Made by a program: the position numbers and the translations under genes. From Termitomyces sp. T153 (taxonomy: Eukaryota > Basidiomycota > Agaricomycetes > Agaricales > Lyophyllaceae), in NCBI GenBank assembly GCA_018296165.2, contig JACKQL020000007.1, positions 496,001 through 560,000 of the forward strand: a stretch of 64,000 nucleotides of DNA. The letters run 5' to 3'. Under the pieces are notes generated by a model, which was not told the DNA's origin, searched no databases, and saw only the letters and a program-made list of their open reading frames with translations. Positions within the stretch are counted from its first letter, which is position 1; each line of letters opens with the position of its first letter. Below, one piece after another: positions 1 to 12,776 of this stretch.

Positions 1-101
1 CATTGTGACCATTGTTGATGGCTGATCCAGAGAGAATTTAATGCAAATCTAACTTGATGTGAATAATGTCATGAAAGAAGAAGGCCAATCACATACTTCT
101 T

Positions 102-800
102 TCAGTTTGTTTGTTCACAAAAATATTAAAAGCATTCACAATATATATATCTACACAGAACAATCACTTTTATCCCTCAATGGCTCTGTTTTTTGAAGCC
201 AGTCAGCCTTGACACTAATCTTTTTATTATTTGTCTTATATAATATATTTGCAGCACACATTAAGGCTGTCTGTTCAATTAAAAATAAAATTCTTAGCAC
301 AAAGATCAATGCAAAGACAAAAGTGAAGAACATAGGAATCAAAGAATATTTGGATGTCAAAACATGTGTGAAGGAGCAGCTAAATATCAAATTGATGCTA
401 CTATAGAAAGGAGTTCCACTAAAACCAATGTTCATGTCAGCATTGATGCAAATAATAGTTTTAGTGCCATGTCCACAGGGTCTACAGGTCAGTGTCTTCA
501 TTTTTGTTTATTGAATTTCTCATGTCTCTTTCCAACATTTTTGAGAGAATTCAAATTCTTGCTCAATTCACTGCCTTAAATATTGGAACTGAAGGTATAT
601 TTATATACTTACCTCTATACTGAATACTGCACATCTTCTTGCCTCTATAAATTGTAGACATTCAAACCTCCACTCATTTACTATATATCAGTGTTTTCAT
701 GACTATACATTGAATATACTATAATTGACAATCTATATTGTAAATGTGATGAGCAAATCTATGTATGTGCACTTGTCATGCACTGAGAGTCACACACTTC
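102..800. repeat. Tandem direct duplication, copy 1 (AT-rich, hydrophobic ORF remnant)
   Basis: This stretch is repeated about 918 bp downstream with high identity and scattered substitutions; shared landmarks include the motif tttgtttgttcacaa (106 and 1024) and gtccacaggg (471 and 1390). On the minus strand it carries an open frame (501-151) encoding a hydrophobic segment, FTHVLTSKY followed by a membrane-like helix FFTFVFALIFVLRILFLI. Relative to copy 2 there is a one-base length difference between the two shared motifs, so the same protein cannot be read through both copies. I do not recognise the family. It could be the relic of a duplicated membrane-protein gene or a non-coding repeat. 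The edges are approximate. Confidence 0.75.
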
Positions 801-1017
801 AGGAAATCTTATAAGTTTCTCCAAAACATCAATGAGGAACATGTTATATGATTTTTAATATGTTTTTTTCAAGTAGAAATCATTATATAAATTTGAAACC
901 AGTCAAATAAAATGATTCTTGTTGATATAGTGTATCTTGAGTAAATAAAATAATTTTTCTCTGAACTTTATTTGAGAAACAGATTATAAATACAAATCAT
1001 GTTTCTCACTATACCTC

Positions 1018-1720
1018 TTTTAATTTGTTTGTTCACAAAGACATCAAAAGCATCCACAGTATATATATCTACAAAGAACAATCACTCTTATCCCTCAATG
1101 GCTCTGTCTTTTGAAGCTAGTCAGCCTTGACATTAATTTTTCTATTATTTGTCTTATATAATATATTTGCAGCACACATCAAGGCTGTCTGCTCAATTAA
1201 GAATAAAATTCTTAGCACAAAGATCAATGCAAAGACAAAAGTGAAGAACATAGGAATCAAAGGATATTTGGATGTCAAGACATGTGTGAAGAAGCAGCCA
1301 AATATAAAATTGAATGCTGCTATGAGAAGGAGTTCCACCAGAACCAATGTTCATGTCAGCATTGATGCAAATAACAGTCTCAGTGCCATGTCCACAGGGT
1401 CTACAGGTCAGTGTCTTCATTTTTGTTTATCGAATTTCTCATGCCTCTTACCAACATTTTTAAGAGAATTCAAATTCTTGCTCAATTCACTGCCTTAAAT
1501 GTTGGAATTGAAGGTATGTTTGTATGCTTACCTCTATGCTGAATGCTGCACATATTCCTTAGATTTCTTGCCTCTATAGATTGTAGTTCAAACCCCCACT
1601 CATTTACATATACCTGTGTTTTCATGACTATAGATTTAATATACTATGATTAACAATCTATATTGTAAATGTGATGAGTGACTCTATGCATGGTGAACTT
1701 GTTGCGTGCTGAGTGCCATG
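1018..1720. repeat. Tandem direct duplication, copy 2 (AT-rich, hydrophobic ORF remnant)
   Basis: This is the second copy of the unit at 102-800. Its minus strand has a 76-residue ATG-initiated frame (1347-1117) with two hydrophobic stretches and the shared FTHVLTSKY segment, ending in KINVKAD. The similarity continues more weakly past 1720, where both copies are followed by AT-rich DNA containing gagaaacac-like words. 1721-2157 holds no gene I can support; it is AT-rich and serves as the upstream region of the JmjC gene. Low complexity and the frame difference from copy 1 argue against calling a functional gene. Confidence 0.75.
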
Positions 1721-2157
1721 CTTGTCAACACAATATGTATTCCAAATGGAGTTTCCTGAGAAACATTTTAAGGCTTTCTGATCAGTGTTCTCAAGGAACA
1801 GTAATATTCTTTTTAATCAGTATTTTTTAATAAACATAAAAAAAATTACCTGCGAAACACCTTATAGAAAACCTTGACAAAACTAACTCCAGAAAGAGGA
1901 AAAGGTACATGTCACATATTTCTTGAAAAGAAGAGAAACACATTTTTTCCCCTATGTATTCCTCAAGAAAAAGTGAAAGAATTTTTTTTCTTATTTCAGG
2001 TAACATTTTAGGAACACAAAAATTCTTTCTTTCCTATTTCCGACATTCTATTTAAACTGATTTTCGAGAAACACCTATTAGAAACCACGTGACCTCTTTC
2101 TAACAGGTGTTCTCCAGGGCTCTACAACATTTCCTGAAGTGCTTGTTTTTCTCAAGA

Positions 2158-3559
2158 ATGCCTTCCGCTTCGCTGTCATCCCAACGTGCATCCTTGCGAT
2201 GGCTCTCAAACGAATACTTTGGTACAGCGCGCTTTCTTTACGCCAAACTTTTTGATATCAACTGAATAACTAGAACAAAACGGAGATAACATTGAGATCC
2301 TTGAGAATCCCCCATCCTCACTGGAGTTTTCTAGACTCGTACACATATCACGTCCTGTTGTCATCAAAGGTGAAGGAGCTCCGATGTTTGCGAATTTGAC
2401 TAAGCTATTTCTGATGAAAGGGCTCAAGGTCCCAGCTTCAACGTTATGGTCTGATGAATATCTGATAGACCGTATGGGCGCAAGACAAATTTCAATAGCC
2501 GTCACCCCAAACGGGTGCGGAATGAAATATATTGTGATGTCCTCGCCAGTCGGCTGATTTTCTGTCCAGACTCGCAGACGCTGTCACTGTGGGACCTGAT
2601 GATCAGTTCTTCTTCGTGGAACCTTTGCTAGATAAGATGACAATGGCGGAATTCCTGTCCAACATCTCTACAAGTACGACATGATTGATATCCTCTCGCT
2701 GAACTCTATTACAACTGCTGATCAACAAGTAGATTTGATGTCGAATAACGAAGACATCTGTTATTTGCAATCACAAAATGGCAATCTCTACTCTGGTGAT
2801 GATTTCGCTGGACAGGGCATTCAGTCGTTCTCCGAATTCGAGCCTCTGAGATCTGACGTGCCAAGTGAGATTGCATTTTGTACGGAAGCACTTGGTGTGT
2901 TTCACCTTACCGCCCAAGAATCCTTACTAACAAGCTTTAGAAAGGAAGGTCACCGGATGCCGTCAACTTGTGGATTGGCGATGGTCGAAGCGTCACAAGC
3001 ATTCATAGCGGTAAGCTGAGCTATACACAGTATCTGTCATCTCTGTACCATTCATATATGTTGACAGATCCATACGAGAACATCTACACTGTGTTACGCG
3101 GGGCGAAACACTTTACCTTACTCCCACCGACCGAAGGATGGTGTTTGAATGGTAGGTTCAGGCCTCATTAACGATCATTCTGGAATATAACGCTGTATAG
3201 AGTGTCGTTTTCCTCACGCATCGTACCAACGATGTTCCAAGACGGGGAAATTGTTCGTGCAACCGTCTGAGGGCGTGGACAATATCCGTTGGTCTTCCGT
3301 GTCAAGTCCTCACATCACAGGTGCACTTCCACAGGAGGCACACCCTATTCACATTACTCTAGGACCTGGTGACACCCTCTACCTCCCCGCAGGTTGGTGG
3401 CATCATGTCCGACAGTTGCCCGGAGCCACTACAATTGCGCTTAATTGGTGGTATGATATGGAAATGCGTGGTATGTCCTGGGTGATGTTAAGCTTTCTGC
3501 GAGGGATCAACGAGGTTCCATTCGGCAACACCGATGAAGATGATGATGAAGTGGAATAG
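2158..3559 (+). CDS. JmjC-domain hydroxylase, JMJD7-like
   Basis: Predicted Fe(II)/2-oxoglutarate oxygenase of the JMJD7 type, a family that hydroxylates lysines of translation-factor GTPases (TRAFAC/DRG). The ATG at 2158 begins [16 protein letters not shown]. The first intron is 2222-2273, after which the protein reads [16 protein letters not shown], then [17 protein letters not shown], all typical of the family's N-terminal half. Further exons give the [11 protein letters not shown] block, [14 protein letters not shown] joined to DPYENIY (the H-x-D iron motif is split by an intron ending near 3065), [10 protein letters not shown], and the C-terminal [15 protein letters not shown], which supplies the distal histidine. 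The acidic tail ends in EDDDEVE. All expected metal ligands appear present, so it is probably active. The exact substrate is unknown. Confidence 0.88.
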
Positions 3560-3678
3560 GTATACTGAATGTAGCAGCGTGTGTACTTTGTTTATACCCT
3601 ATTCAGTACATGTAACTGTCACAACTTTCCGTCACAAATTTTTGACCACTTTTCCTCTCACCGCGTCTGCTTGCCGAT

Positions 3679-4403
3679 ATGTCCAAGGACAAGTCAGAAA
3701 AGAAGGAAAAGAAAAGAAAGGAGGTCCCAGATGCTGCTGATGTTGAAATGGTAGACCTGGATAAAGTAACTTGGTTCACAGTGTTTTTTTCCTTGTCCTC
3801 ATTTACAACGTTGTAAATTGCAGTCACCCAAGAAGGCAAGAAAAGAGAAAGAGGAAATCGTTATTCCTGTCGAAGACCTTTCACCTATTGCCCATCCCCT
3901 TGCACAAAAGAAGCTCGTGAAGAAATTGCATAAAACCATCAAAAAAGGTAGACATTTATTCAATTTTGATTGGATTGTTTGCTCATCGCAGACTCAGCTT
4001 CAAAAGCGCGGCAGGTAAAGCGTGGAGTGAAGGAGGTTGTTAAGGGAATTCGAAAGGGTGAAAAGGGGTACGCTTATCTACAAGTGATGATGATTTGTTT
4101 CTCATAGCTATTCACGTCAGTCTCTTAATTTTGGCAGCGGATATCAACCCAGTCGACATCATATCACATCTACCAATACTCAGTGAGGAAGCGCAGATAC
4201 CCTATGTCTTTGTGGCTTCCAAGGAAGAACTCGGTCATGCTAGTTCAACAAAACGACCAACAAGTTGTGTAATGGTCTGCCCGGATCAGAAAAGAAAAAA
4301 GAAAAAGGAGGGGGAAGCGGAGGACAAGGATGATGACTACCGGGAACTATACGACGAGTGCTACAAAGAGGTTGAAAAACTGGATAGCCAAATTGTATTT
4401 TGA
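3679..4403 (+). CDS. NHP2: H/ACA ribonucleoprotein complex subunit NHP2
   Basis: L7Ae-family RNA-binding protein of the box H/ACA snoRNP, which guides rRNA pseudouridylation in the nucleolus. The ATG at 3679 starts a Lys-rich N-terminus (MSKDKSEKKEKKRKEV). After an intron comes VEDLSPIAHPLA..KKLHKTIKK, then SKARQVKRGVKEVVKGIRKGEKG. Intron 4068-4120 joins this to LLILAADINPVDIISHLP, EEAQIPYVFV, SKEELGHA and KRPTSCVMV, which is the complete L7Ae core. The charged C-terminus (KRKKKKEGEAEDKDDD) extends beyond the yeast protein. Four exons; the spacing to the upstream JmjC gene is about 120 bp, on the same strand. Identification is firm. Confidence 0.93.
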
Positions 4404-4548
4404 CTTCGTAGCTCAGTTCAGATGTATAATACGCGACTGTCGGGAATCCGAGTTTCGCACGATCGTGGACCAATATATTTCTCTCACCAGTACGACCACT
4501 CACTCGATACCCTCCTTTTTTTGACTTCCCTTGGAGCCCTATATAACT

Positions 4549-6294
4549 ATGCCTGTCGCAAAGACAAAAGCTGCTTCAGCAACCAACAATACTGCTCCAA
4601 AGGGAAAATCTTCTGCAGCTAACAGCGGTACCTCGACCCCGGTGTCCACCACCGACAAAAAGGAAACCACAGCAGAAGTCCTCACAAAACTCGCTGGCGG
4701 AAAACCCGACAAGAAAGCCTACGATGCTGAGCAGGAGAGGTTAAAGAAGGAAATCGACGCTCTACAGGTTAAACTCGTGAGTAACGTTTTTTCTCTGAGT
4801 TTCACTGGCATATTTAGGCACGATAGTCCGCTGTCAAGGATAAAATCTCTCTGGCCACGAAGTCTGGAGGGCCTGGAAATGACCGAAGGGCTGCCCTTCG
4901 TGCTGAACTCGATGCAATCCGTGGCCAGCAGTCCAATAACAAATTGTCTAGGGGCAAAGTTCTGGACCAAATAAAGGCCTTCCAAGATGGTATACAAAAG
5001 AAGGTTCATGGTTCTCATTTGCACCTGAATTCACTTGAACCTAATATTTTCGATGTAGATCAAAGATCTTCAGGCTGCGAAGGGTAAGGTATTCTTCAAA
5101 AATGTTGCTGAAGTGGACGCACACATCAAGTAAGTTTTCGTTTTGACAATCCCACTGGGGCCCTTATACTCATGCCGTTTCTTTAGAAACCTAGAGAAAC
5201 AGGTTGAATCCGGCACCATGAAACTTGCGGATGAGAAAAGGGCGCTGGCGGATATTTCTTCCAGCAAACGGACCCGTCGTATTGTGGAAACCTTCCAGGC
5301 TGATCAGGACTCCATAGAGGCTGACCGTGCCAAGATTGATGAACTGCGGAAGCAGCTTGATGATCCCGAATTCAAGGCTACCTCCGAACGCTTCGATACC
5401 ATCAAGACAGAGCTCGATGCTATCAAAAGAGAAAGCGACGAAGCTTATGCCAGTCGTACAAGATTATTTGAGGAACGCGACGCCATTCAGGCTCAGCTCA
5501 ATGGACTCTTCAATCAGAAGCGGGAATTCACTGCCCAGTATCGTGAAGCAAATGACCTCTACTGGAATAAGGTCAATGAGGATCGCGCACGTCGAGCTGA
5601 GAAAGCGCGTGCCCAACGTGCCGCAGAGGAGGCACAGAAGAAGGCAGAGATTGCCGAACGCCTGCTCGAGGAGGCCAAAGTCCCTGCTTACCAGGCCCAA
5701 ATTGAGGACTGCCAAACCCTCATTGATTTCTTGTCCGGAAAAACTTCTGGCAATGTCACCTACAAGTCCACATCTCTCGTGGAGAAAAACGAAATTGCCG
5801 GTATTGCAAAACTGGAGGTCAGACAGGTTGAGGCTGTTCCCGAAGGATCGATTGTGCGGAAAAAGAAAGGCGAAGAGGAAGAAGCGTACTTTGTTGGAAA
5901 GGGTAAATCCAAGAGCAAGAAGAGCACATCAAACACTCCAGCGAGCCCCTCTGCAGCCCTCAACCTTCCTTTACCCACACTTTCCGCGCTCATGTCACTT
6001 TCCATCCCTCCTCCCGCTTCCGCAGCCGATGTGCCTCGTGTCATCGAGGATCTCAAAACGAAGAAAGCTTGGTTCGAGGCTAACCAGACTCGTGTCACCG
6101 CTGAGAACATCGCCAAAGCCGAAGAGAACATTCAGCGTTTGACTGGCTCAAAAGACACAAAAGTGGTTGAAGTGCCAAGTGGTGGCGAAACGCCTGCAGA
6201 GCCCGCGTCGCCACAGGACGAGAGTGAACCCTCTCTCAAGTTGACGACAGATAAAGCAGAAGACTTTGAAACAAAATCTGCTGAAGACTCATAA
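4549..6294 (+). CDS. BFR1: BFR1-like coiled-coil mRNP protein
   Basis: Homologue of yeast Bfr1, a polysome- and ER-associated mRNP factor linked to secretion and chromosome segregation. The ATG at 4549 gives MPVAKTKAASATNN. Introns lie at 4777-4826, 5004-5058 and 5130-5186. The N-terminal half is predicted helical (KPDKKAYDAEQERLKKEIDALQ.., FFKNVAEVDAHIKNLEKQVESG, LADEKRALADISSSKR), followed by a long charged coiled coil rich in RAEKARAQRAAEEAQKK. EIPAYQAQIEDC-like and IDFLSG segments and a second conserved C-terminal helix (PRVIEDLKTKKAWFEANQ) complete it. A large alternative frame inside the last exon is a shadow. The tail is acidic and low in complexity. Confidence 0.9.
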
Positions 6295-6687
6295 CGACGT
6301 ACTCATAACGATAGACAGGCTGGATGGATGGGACGTATTTAATACGATCTGTACTCGTTTCACATGCATGCTTGGATATATACACCCTGTGGCGATATAA
6401 TTCTTATGAGCTATATAAAAGCAGAGAAAACAAACACAACGGAATGAATATATAGATAGAAAACAAAATCCTTGTGAAATCAAGATCAGTACAATATTAA
6501 GGAGTGTGAGGATTCGAGGAGACTGATGGAGGAAAGCGATACAGAGAATAGTTGTAAGGGGGGCGAGATAGATTAGCTCAGACAAGAGACGAATAACAGA
6601 CATAAGTAAACACAAGAATATCCGCAAATCAAAGCAAAGCTTCGTCCACAGTAACTCCAGACAGAACAGAACAAGACAGATCGGAAT
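6295..6687. other. Convergent intergenic region
   Basis: Space between the stop codons of BFR1 (plus strand) and the RFX gene (minus strand). It is AT-rich, contains tracts such as atatatagatagaaaac, and presumably holds both 3' UTRs and polyadenylation signals. No gene or RNA was recognised. Confidence 0.6.
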
Positions 6688-9531
6688 TTATACGCCAGAT
6701 GGCTGCTCAGTTTTGACAGGCTTGGATTCAGCTTCCGGCTCGCTTGCAGGCGTAGCGGGATTGATACTCAAGTCTGGGAATGGAGAGTTTGTCACATCGA
6801 AAGCGTTGCCGGTGCCCGAGAAATCAGTAAACGAGAGCCCTGGCTGTGACGGTTCGTCCGGGTTGGAAGAAGTATCCATGTACAATGGATTGTAGGCATC
6901 TGAGTTATAAGAGGTTGACGCAGGATCGATAGAACCGGACGGGAAGGGGTCGTTCTGGAGGGCAGCCAGCATGCTCGAGGTGGTTGGGGTGATGGCCATC
7001 ATCTGGTGTGGCCGGACTTCTAGAGCATTAAATGACTCTTGCCCCGCCATTGGCGTTAAAGGAAAGAATTGTTGTTGCATAACGGGCTCTACTGACGCAG
7101 CAACCGAGTTCGTCGACAATGCCACATTTCTCAAAACGTTTACCGCGATCCAGTCGCTAAAACGGTGATCAGCGATGGGTTTGAAACAAATGATGCGAAT
7201 ATCACTTACTCAAGGAACAGTTTCAGAATTTGAAATGCGCCGAAAGCAGGATCGCTGCGAATGGTCAAGTCCCGCATGACCTGGCTCGTAACGTATCCCC
7301 AACGGATAAGGACGCTCCGCGAGCTCATCTGCCCCCTCTCCTCCTGATTTTCCCGACTGCTACCCATTAATCGCTCGCAGCACTTATCTGCCCACGCCAT
7401 CACCTCCCGCACCGGTTCATTAGTCTTTGTCAAACTGTCCAGCATTTGCACAAATTCGACTTCTAGAAGCTGCACCAAGTCCTCATGACGACAATTGCAG
7501 ACCAGGGCGGACTGATTGCGGACGGATTCAAAATCGACTTTGTGCCAAGACCGACGCATCTCCACCAGCTGCTTTTGGTTTGTTAAGACGGTATTGAGAG
7601 CCTGGGTGACTTGGTAGATGTCAAGGTAGCGCACTAGAAAACGACCATCAAGCATATGGAGGGGCGAAGAAAGATGCACACAACATACAAACGAGGTGTC
7701 CGAATCGTGCCCCAAGCTCCACTTTTGGCTCGACAAAAGTATTGCCATAATTTTCAAGAGCAACCAACAAGATCTTTTCCATTTTGTTTGCCAACTGCCG
7801 AAGGCTAGACAACGAGGTCGCGCTGATTGGCGATAGCATCTGAGACCGTAGGATCTCCAAGATTTCCTGAAAACAATGATAGATCAAAAAATGTTTGACA
7901 CATTTTGCGTGTCTGGACGTACATCATAGACAATCGCATCAGCTTTGGCCATCAGCCCAGCGATCGCAGGCGCATGGACGATTTCACGGTGTTGACCTCC
8001 CAACGTGGTCCAGAATGTTCGTATATGCATCTCGAACTGGTCGAAACGGAAGGATCTTATGCTCTCTAAGAGGGCATCAAGATGCTCCTGGAACCAACCC
8101 CACACTTCACGTGCCAAGACCGTGTGATGTGTCGAGCTTGCACCAACGGCATCCTCGATGGACGGGAAGTGAGGGAACTGGCGAACAGAGAGGGCTTGCT
8201 GTGCACTGAGATACGCCGGCACCTGACCATTCGTTCGTTGAGGTGAAGGTGCTTGAACAGCCAAGACCGGTTCCTGATTGGGGTGGCGGCGAATAGAGGC
8301 CTCAGGCGGGAAAGTGCTAGAGGGTCGCTGAACAGATTGTACTTGTGATAGGAGAGTGGCGACAGTGGGTGTTTTATCGCTCAGGTCATTCGTGAAGTTG
8401 GGACCCTTGATATCGGCTGTCAAAGCCAGAGAGTTCCGCTTCGAGTTCATCGCAGAGTTGGCACCTTCAGAATCGTCATCCTCGTCCTCGTCTGAACGAT
8501 CCTCGCTCCGGTTTGCATTCTCCGATTGCTCCTGTGCATGACGAGCTGCGTTGACGGACTGCTGTCCTGCGTTATTGTTGGATTTCTGGATGTAATCCTG
8601 GAGCCATTCAGCTTCAGCCGAAGTAGCAGGACGAATACCACAATCTGTCCATCAGTGGCTGATCAATGACAGTGACCAATAGGATATAACAGAACAGCCG
8701 CACAATGATATTTACTGTTCCCTCTGACACCGAGACGCCGTGTTTTGATAGTGGGGAAACAAAGACGGATCGCTTTGCCCAGCGTGGCGGTGTTGATATG
8801 GGGGATTCCGTACTCGTCGCAGACCCTGCGATAAGAAAAGTAGAGACCTTGACGTGGTACATTTCCATCGGGGTAGGGTGCATAATTAGCCGTCAACCTG
8901 TTACGAAATTTGAAACGTGCTTTACGGGAACCGAAAAAGGTCAGAAAACGTACCATGCCTGGACAAAAATCTGCTTTGCCCTGTCAGAGGCGCTGGTTGT
9001 AGTCGCTACCCGCACATTTGCAGCAAGCTTTTCCAAAGTGTGATCAGTGTTAATAGCCATGCGTCCAAAGGCACTGGCGGGATGCATGGTGTCGGGGGAG
9101 GGGGCCATAGTCTGCGCGCCTGGGAACATGCCATGGTAATCTGAAGGGGGGTTGCTGAGAAACATGGAAATATCATCTGTTTCGCTGGAAGAGGAATGGA
9201 CGCTATCTGTATCGCGGGGGTAGGGCGAGGCGGCCACACGGGCTCGAATGTGCGTAGGACGGATGGGACCCTTGGCGAGGCTGTGGATTGGAGGCGACTG
9301 GGGCGCGTCGTCGTCAGTGAGGCTTAGAGACAGAGGAAAGGGGCTAAATGAATCCCGTACGTGATCGGCCTGGATGTAGGAGTTGCGGTAGAGATCGTCA
9401 GGATGGAAAGGGCCTTGGGAGGAGTGGGGCCGAGAGATGGAGGAGTGAGAGGAGACAGAGGAGGAGCGGGAGTGGGGAACAAAGTCGAGAGGGATGCTGG
9501 AGGGCAGCATGTGTACGTTGACGGCGGTCAT
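6688..9531 (-). CDS. RFX-family winged-helix transcription factor
   Basis: Nuclear DNA-binding protein of the RFX family (relatives: yeast Crt1/Rfx1, S. pombe Sak1), which binds X-box palindromes and in fungi controls DNA-damage or cell-cycle genes. The ATG chosen at 9531 gives MTAVNVHMLPSS; an in-frame upstream codon near 9621 would add a hydrophobic leader and looks untranslated. A Ser/Pro-rich N-terminus is followed by ASDRAKQIFVQAW, then VPRQGLYFSYRRVCDEYG, INTATLGKAIRLCFP, TRRLGVRGNSKYHYCGIRP, the diagnostic RFX winged helix with its RLGxRGxSKYHY recognition element. Introns 8898-8953 and 8645-8703 interrupt it; others are 7867-7922, 7634-7688 and 7157-7209. The central region carries the conserved RFX dimerisation-type helices; the C-terminus is Pro/Ser-rich and acidic, possibly regulatory. 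Confidence 0.93.
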
Positions 9532-9816
9532 GGTGGCAAAAGACAGTGGTGCTGACAAGCAAACGCGTAGGCGGACCAGCCGAAGAACAAGAAAATAAAA
9601 GAGAAAGTGTGGCAAATACAAAACGAAAGACAGGCCCGACGATAATATGAGCAGCGAGGGAGTTCGGATGAAATGTTGGTTACCAGATCACGAAGAGGTC
9701 AATCGTCAAGACAACAACGGCAGCCTTTTTCGGATTTCTCTTCACGTCTTATATTCCCCCGCTGCGCTCTCACGTTTTCTCACATCACTGATACATCATT
9801 ACATATCTAGTTTCAC

Positions 9817-12399
9817 TCATCCCTCTTCTCCCCCCATATACATATATTTCCGAAATTCTGCCCGCAGGGCTTCCTGTTTCTCGTTTCCCAACCTCTGCGC
9901 CAGTTCCACCCAGGACGGAATCGTTAAATCCGCCATTGAATACGGCGCAAACTTCGACTCCGTCACACTCGAATTCTGCAGCGACTTTGGCAACCGTTTC
10001 AGCGGTATCGGATAGCGGAAGGCGCTTCCTTCATCATCTGTCCCGGCTGGATGCAGCTGGCTCGGTGCAAACGTCACGTATTCTAGCTTGTACTCGGGCT
10101 CTCTCTTTTTGTCTGCCTTTTCCAGATCAGGAAGGTAATACTGCAATTGTCTTGATATATCACATCTCTGGGAACTGCAACGTAGTGCCTCACCTGAGCG
10201 TAGCCCAAAGGAGTCCATTGCTTGTTACTGCGCGAGGGTGATCCAGGGTCAGAGTTCCACGTCCCATTCAGGAAACACTTCCATGTATCCCGGTTCTCTT
10301 TCAGTCGACACCGGGCGGTTTTGTCTGCGAGACCCCCACGCTTATGCCCATGTTTTCGCTTGTTCGCCTTGTATCCTAACCTTCCTGTGACATTATAGAC
10401 AAAGATCCTAAACGAAGGGAGGTACGGATTAGGCACCACCGGTGGTGCTGTATTGACCACCGCATAGTCTGAATAGTCTATCTCTTCTGACTTCTTGGGT
10501 AGAGCAGCAAATTCTTCCATCAGTGTGTCGTACAAAGGAGTCTTTCTTTGCTGCTCCGGCCCATCGTCCTGGTTGTCAACAAACTCCAGATCAATACTTT
10601 CCAGGAATGAGAACTATCAACTCTTAGTCAAAACATACGGAATCAAAGGCTGATTGATCCATACATGGTCCATGTTCATGTGCTATGTATGATAAGAAAG
10701 GATCAGCAGACTGGACAAGAGTCAAATGGACAACCTACACCGAACAGGTGACCCAAAATCGTGTCTTGGAACCGGAGTGACAACTCGACATATCGGACGT
10801 ACTACTCGTGATCAAGCACGTAGAACTAAGAACAGTAAGTCGACTTACGCAATCAGGGAAATAGTTACCCGGAGACGGCGGGACGTGACCTGTTGATAGC
10901 GTCAATATCCAGAGATTGTCAAACAAAATTAATCATCTTTCGATGACACTAAATCTTACCGGTAATCCAGACCTGTCCAAGTCGCGATCGTCATCGATAG
11001 ATGAACGAGGATGTCGATGTCACTCACCTGCATGTTTCTGTGTCGATACATTTTTAACTGCACTTCAAGCCAATCAAATTCTAGATTTCCAGGATCGTTC
11101 CGGTCATGAAAACCGCAGCCACCAACGGCTATGTTGTCAAAAGTTAGCTATGTCCAAAAGGTATACAAAAGATTTTTCCGGGAGAACCTTTATTTGAGTC
11201 ATAGAAATATAGGGTATTTAGGCTGATGGCAGCAACCTCGTCCGGAATCACCTCCACGGAATGATAAGCCCCACGTTGGAACACCTGCAGGTACGGAAAC
11301 GGGATAAAGATATCCCATATCCTATCATCGCGAGTCAAAAATATGAATAAGACAGCTAAAATCAACCTATCGAACTTCGCGAATTCATTGGTGATACTGT
11401 TCGGACCTAAATATGTGACAGACATCATAATCAAGATACTGTTTGCAAAAACACAATTTGATTACCCACCTGGTGTCAAAATGTTCTTGATAATCCGAAA
11501 CTCTCAGCACGAAAATATCTTGGCAGAAGTCACGCCTTACATGGGCTATATCCGTTTCAGTGAGCTTACAGTTATAGGGTGAGAAAAAGAACCTGTTAAC
11601 TTACGCCAGATGTCATTGTTTCCTACCAACCAGAAATCATCCCGAGTCCATCAACTAAACTACACCAGAGAGATAAGTAGGTACCTAGGCTGGGAACAAC
11701 TGGTATCCCTCTGCTTAAGAATATCTGCCTCATCTTGGCAGCCACAGCCCTATTGAGAGCGTATATTTCATCAGGCGTGCGTGGGATCTTGGGATCATTA
11801 TCGTGTCTTCATTTCCGTCAAACACAGCGTGTGATAAGTTAGGTTCGCAGATCGAAGTACCTCGCATTATCTCCAGTCCCTACACGTGTGAAAGTTCTTT
11901 TATCAATGGAAAAAGGGAAAGACGGGAAAGGTCAAAGCAGCACACACAGATTACAAAATCTATCTCCGAGGCCCACCTCTTGTCCAAATAATCTAGCGTA
12001 TAATTGGTGAGGGCCAACGGCGAATCACACTCTCTTGTGCAGGTGAGGCAGTCAAGTCAGGCGTGTACACTAACGCGATAGCGGAAAGCCTCACGAGAAC
12101 GGTGTGCCATAATAGCCAGCTCGGTTTTTGGACTTCTTTTTCTTCTTCCTGTGACAGGCAGTCTTCTCCGATGTTTGTGCGAGATAGTAAAAATCAGGGT
12201 GAATGTCTGTTATATGAAGAAATCGTCCCTGAAGTTGCTTAGGTTCTTTCCGCTATAGTTAAGCGATCTTGAAGCTCGGAGACTTATTCAGTAAAGTCGG
12301 CTTACCTGTTATAGCAGGAGCTTGAAGCGCAACCTGAAGAGGCGAAGCCACAACATCGTTGAGGGCTACAACGATAAGTAGAGCCCAGAATCTTGACAT
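9817..12399 (-). CDS. PPN1: Vacuolar endopolyphosphatase (PPN1-like)
   Basis: Calcineurin-type metallophosphoesterase that cleaves long polyphosphate chains internally in the vacuole. The ATG at 12399 gives a signal-anchor (MSRFWALLIVVALNDVVAS). Intron 12246-12305 leads into QLQGRFLHITDIHPD (metal motif D-x-H). Later exons supply WTGDNARHDNDPKIPRTP, VVPSLGNNDIWPHNI (GNxD), PNSITNEF, WDIFIPFPYLQVFQRGAYHSVEV, DSNKAVGGC, WITGHVPPSPGNYFP and GH(L/F)GHMNMDHF, the last metal-binding GHxH-like motif. The C-terminal exon reads SDYAVVNTAPPVVPNPYLPSFRIFVYN and QYYLPDLEKA..YKLEYVTFAPS, both typical of the family. About ten small exons, several very short. All catalytic motifs are visible, so it should be functional. 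Confidence 0.9.
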
Positions 12400-12776
12400 G
12401 ATGGTTGTACGTGCTGGAGCAGCACGACAGAGTAGCTGCGACTATAACGGAAAGATCTTGAGCAATGGCCGAGACATCACCCCATTTAGGTAGCGCACGT
12501 TTGTTGCTTTAGTCTGGTCGCGATCAAAAAAGACTTTTTTTAGAGTATCATGTTACAGCGATATATTATTGTCTAAACACAACAGTAGAATTATGTTACT
12601 ACGCGCGAGTAGGTGTGAAAGAAAAGAATGCCAGTCTAATAAAAATACGTCATAGAACTTCATATAGGTACAAGCGAATATTGTACAAGACGACAACGAC
12701 AATGCGCCGAAGATAGGATACAAGCGATAGGACAAGCGATCAGGACAAATTTGGATGGAAACACGAAGAAAGAAGA
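12400..12776. other. Intergenic region upstream of PPN1
   Basis: Promoter side of the minus-strand PPN1 gene and, in its right part, the 3' flank of the small gene at 12777-13370. It is AT-rich with a run of t at about 12530. No open frame with family resemblance was found. Confidence 0.5.

Noticed and set aside
4541..4547. TATA-like atataac next to the BFR1 start
   Set aside because: Only a few bases before the ATG, too close to be a core promoter.
5327..6142. 271-codon alternative plus frame inside the BFR1 gene
   Set aside because: Arg/Ser-rich shadow of the correct frame; the coiled-coil protein and its splice joins fit BFR1.
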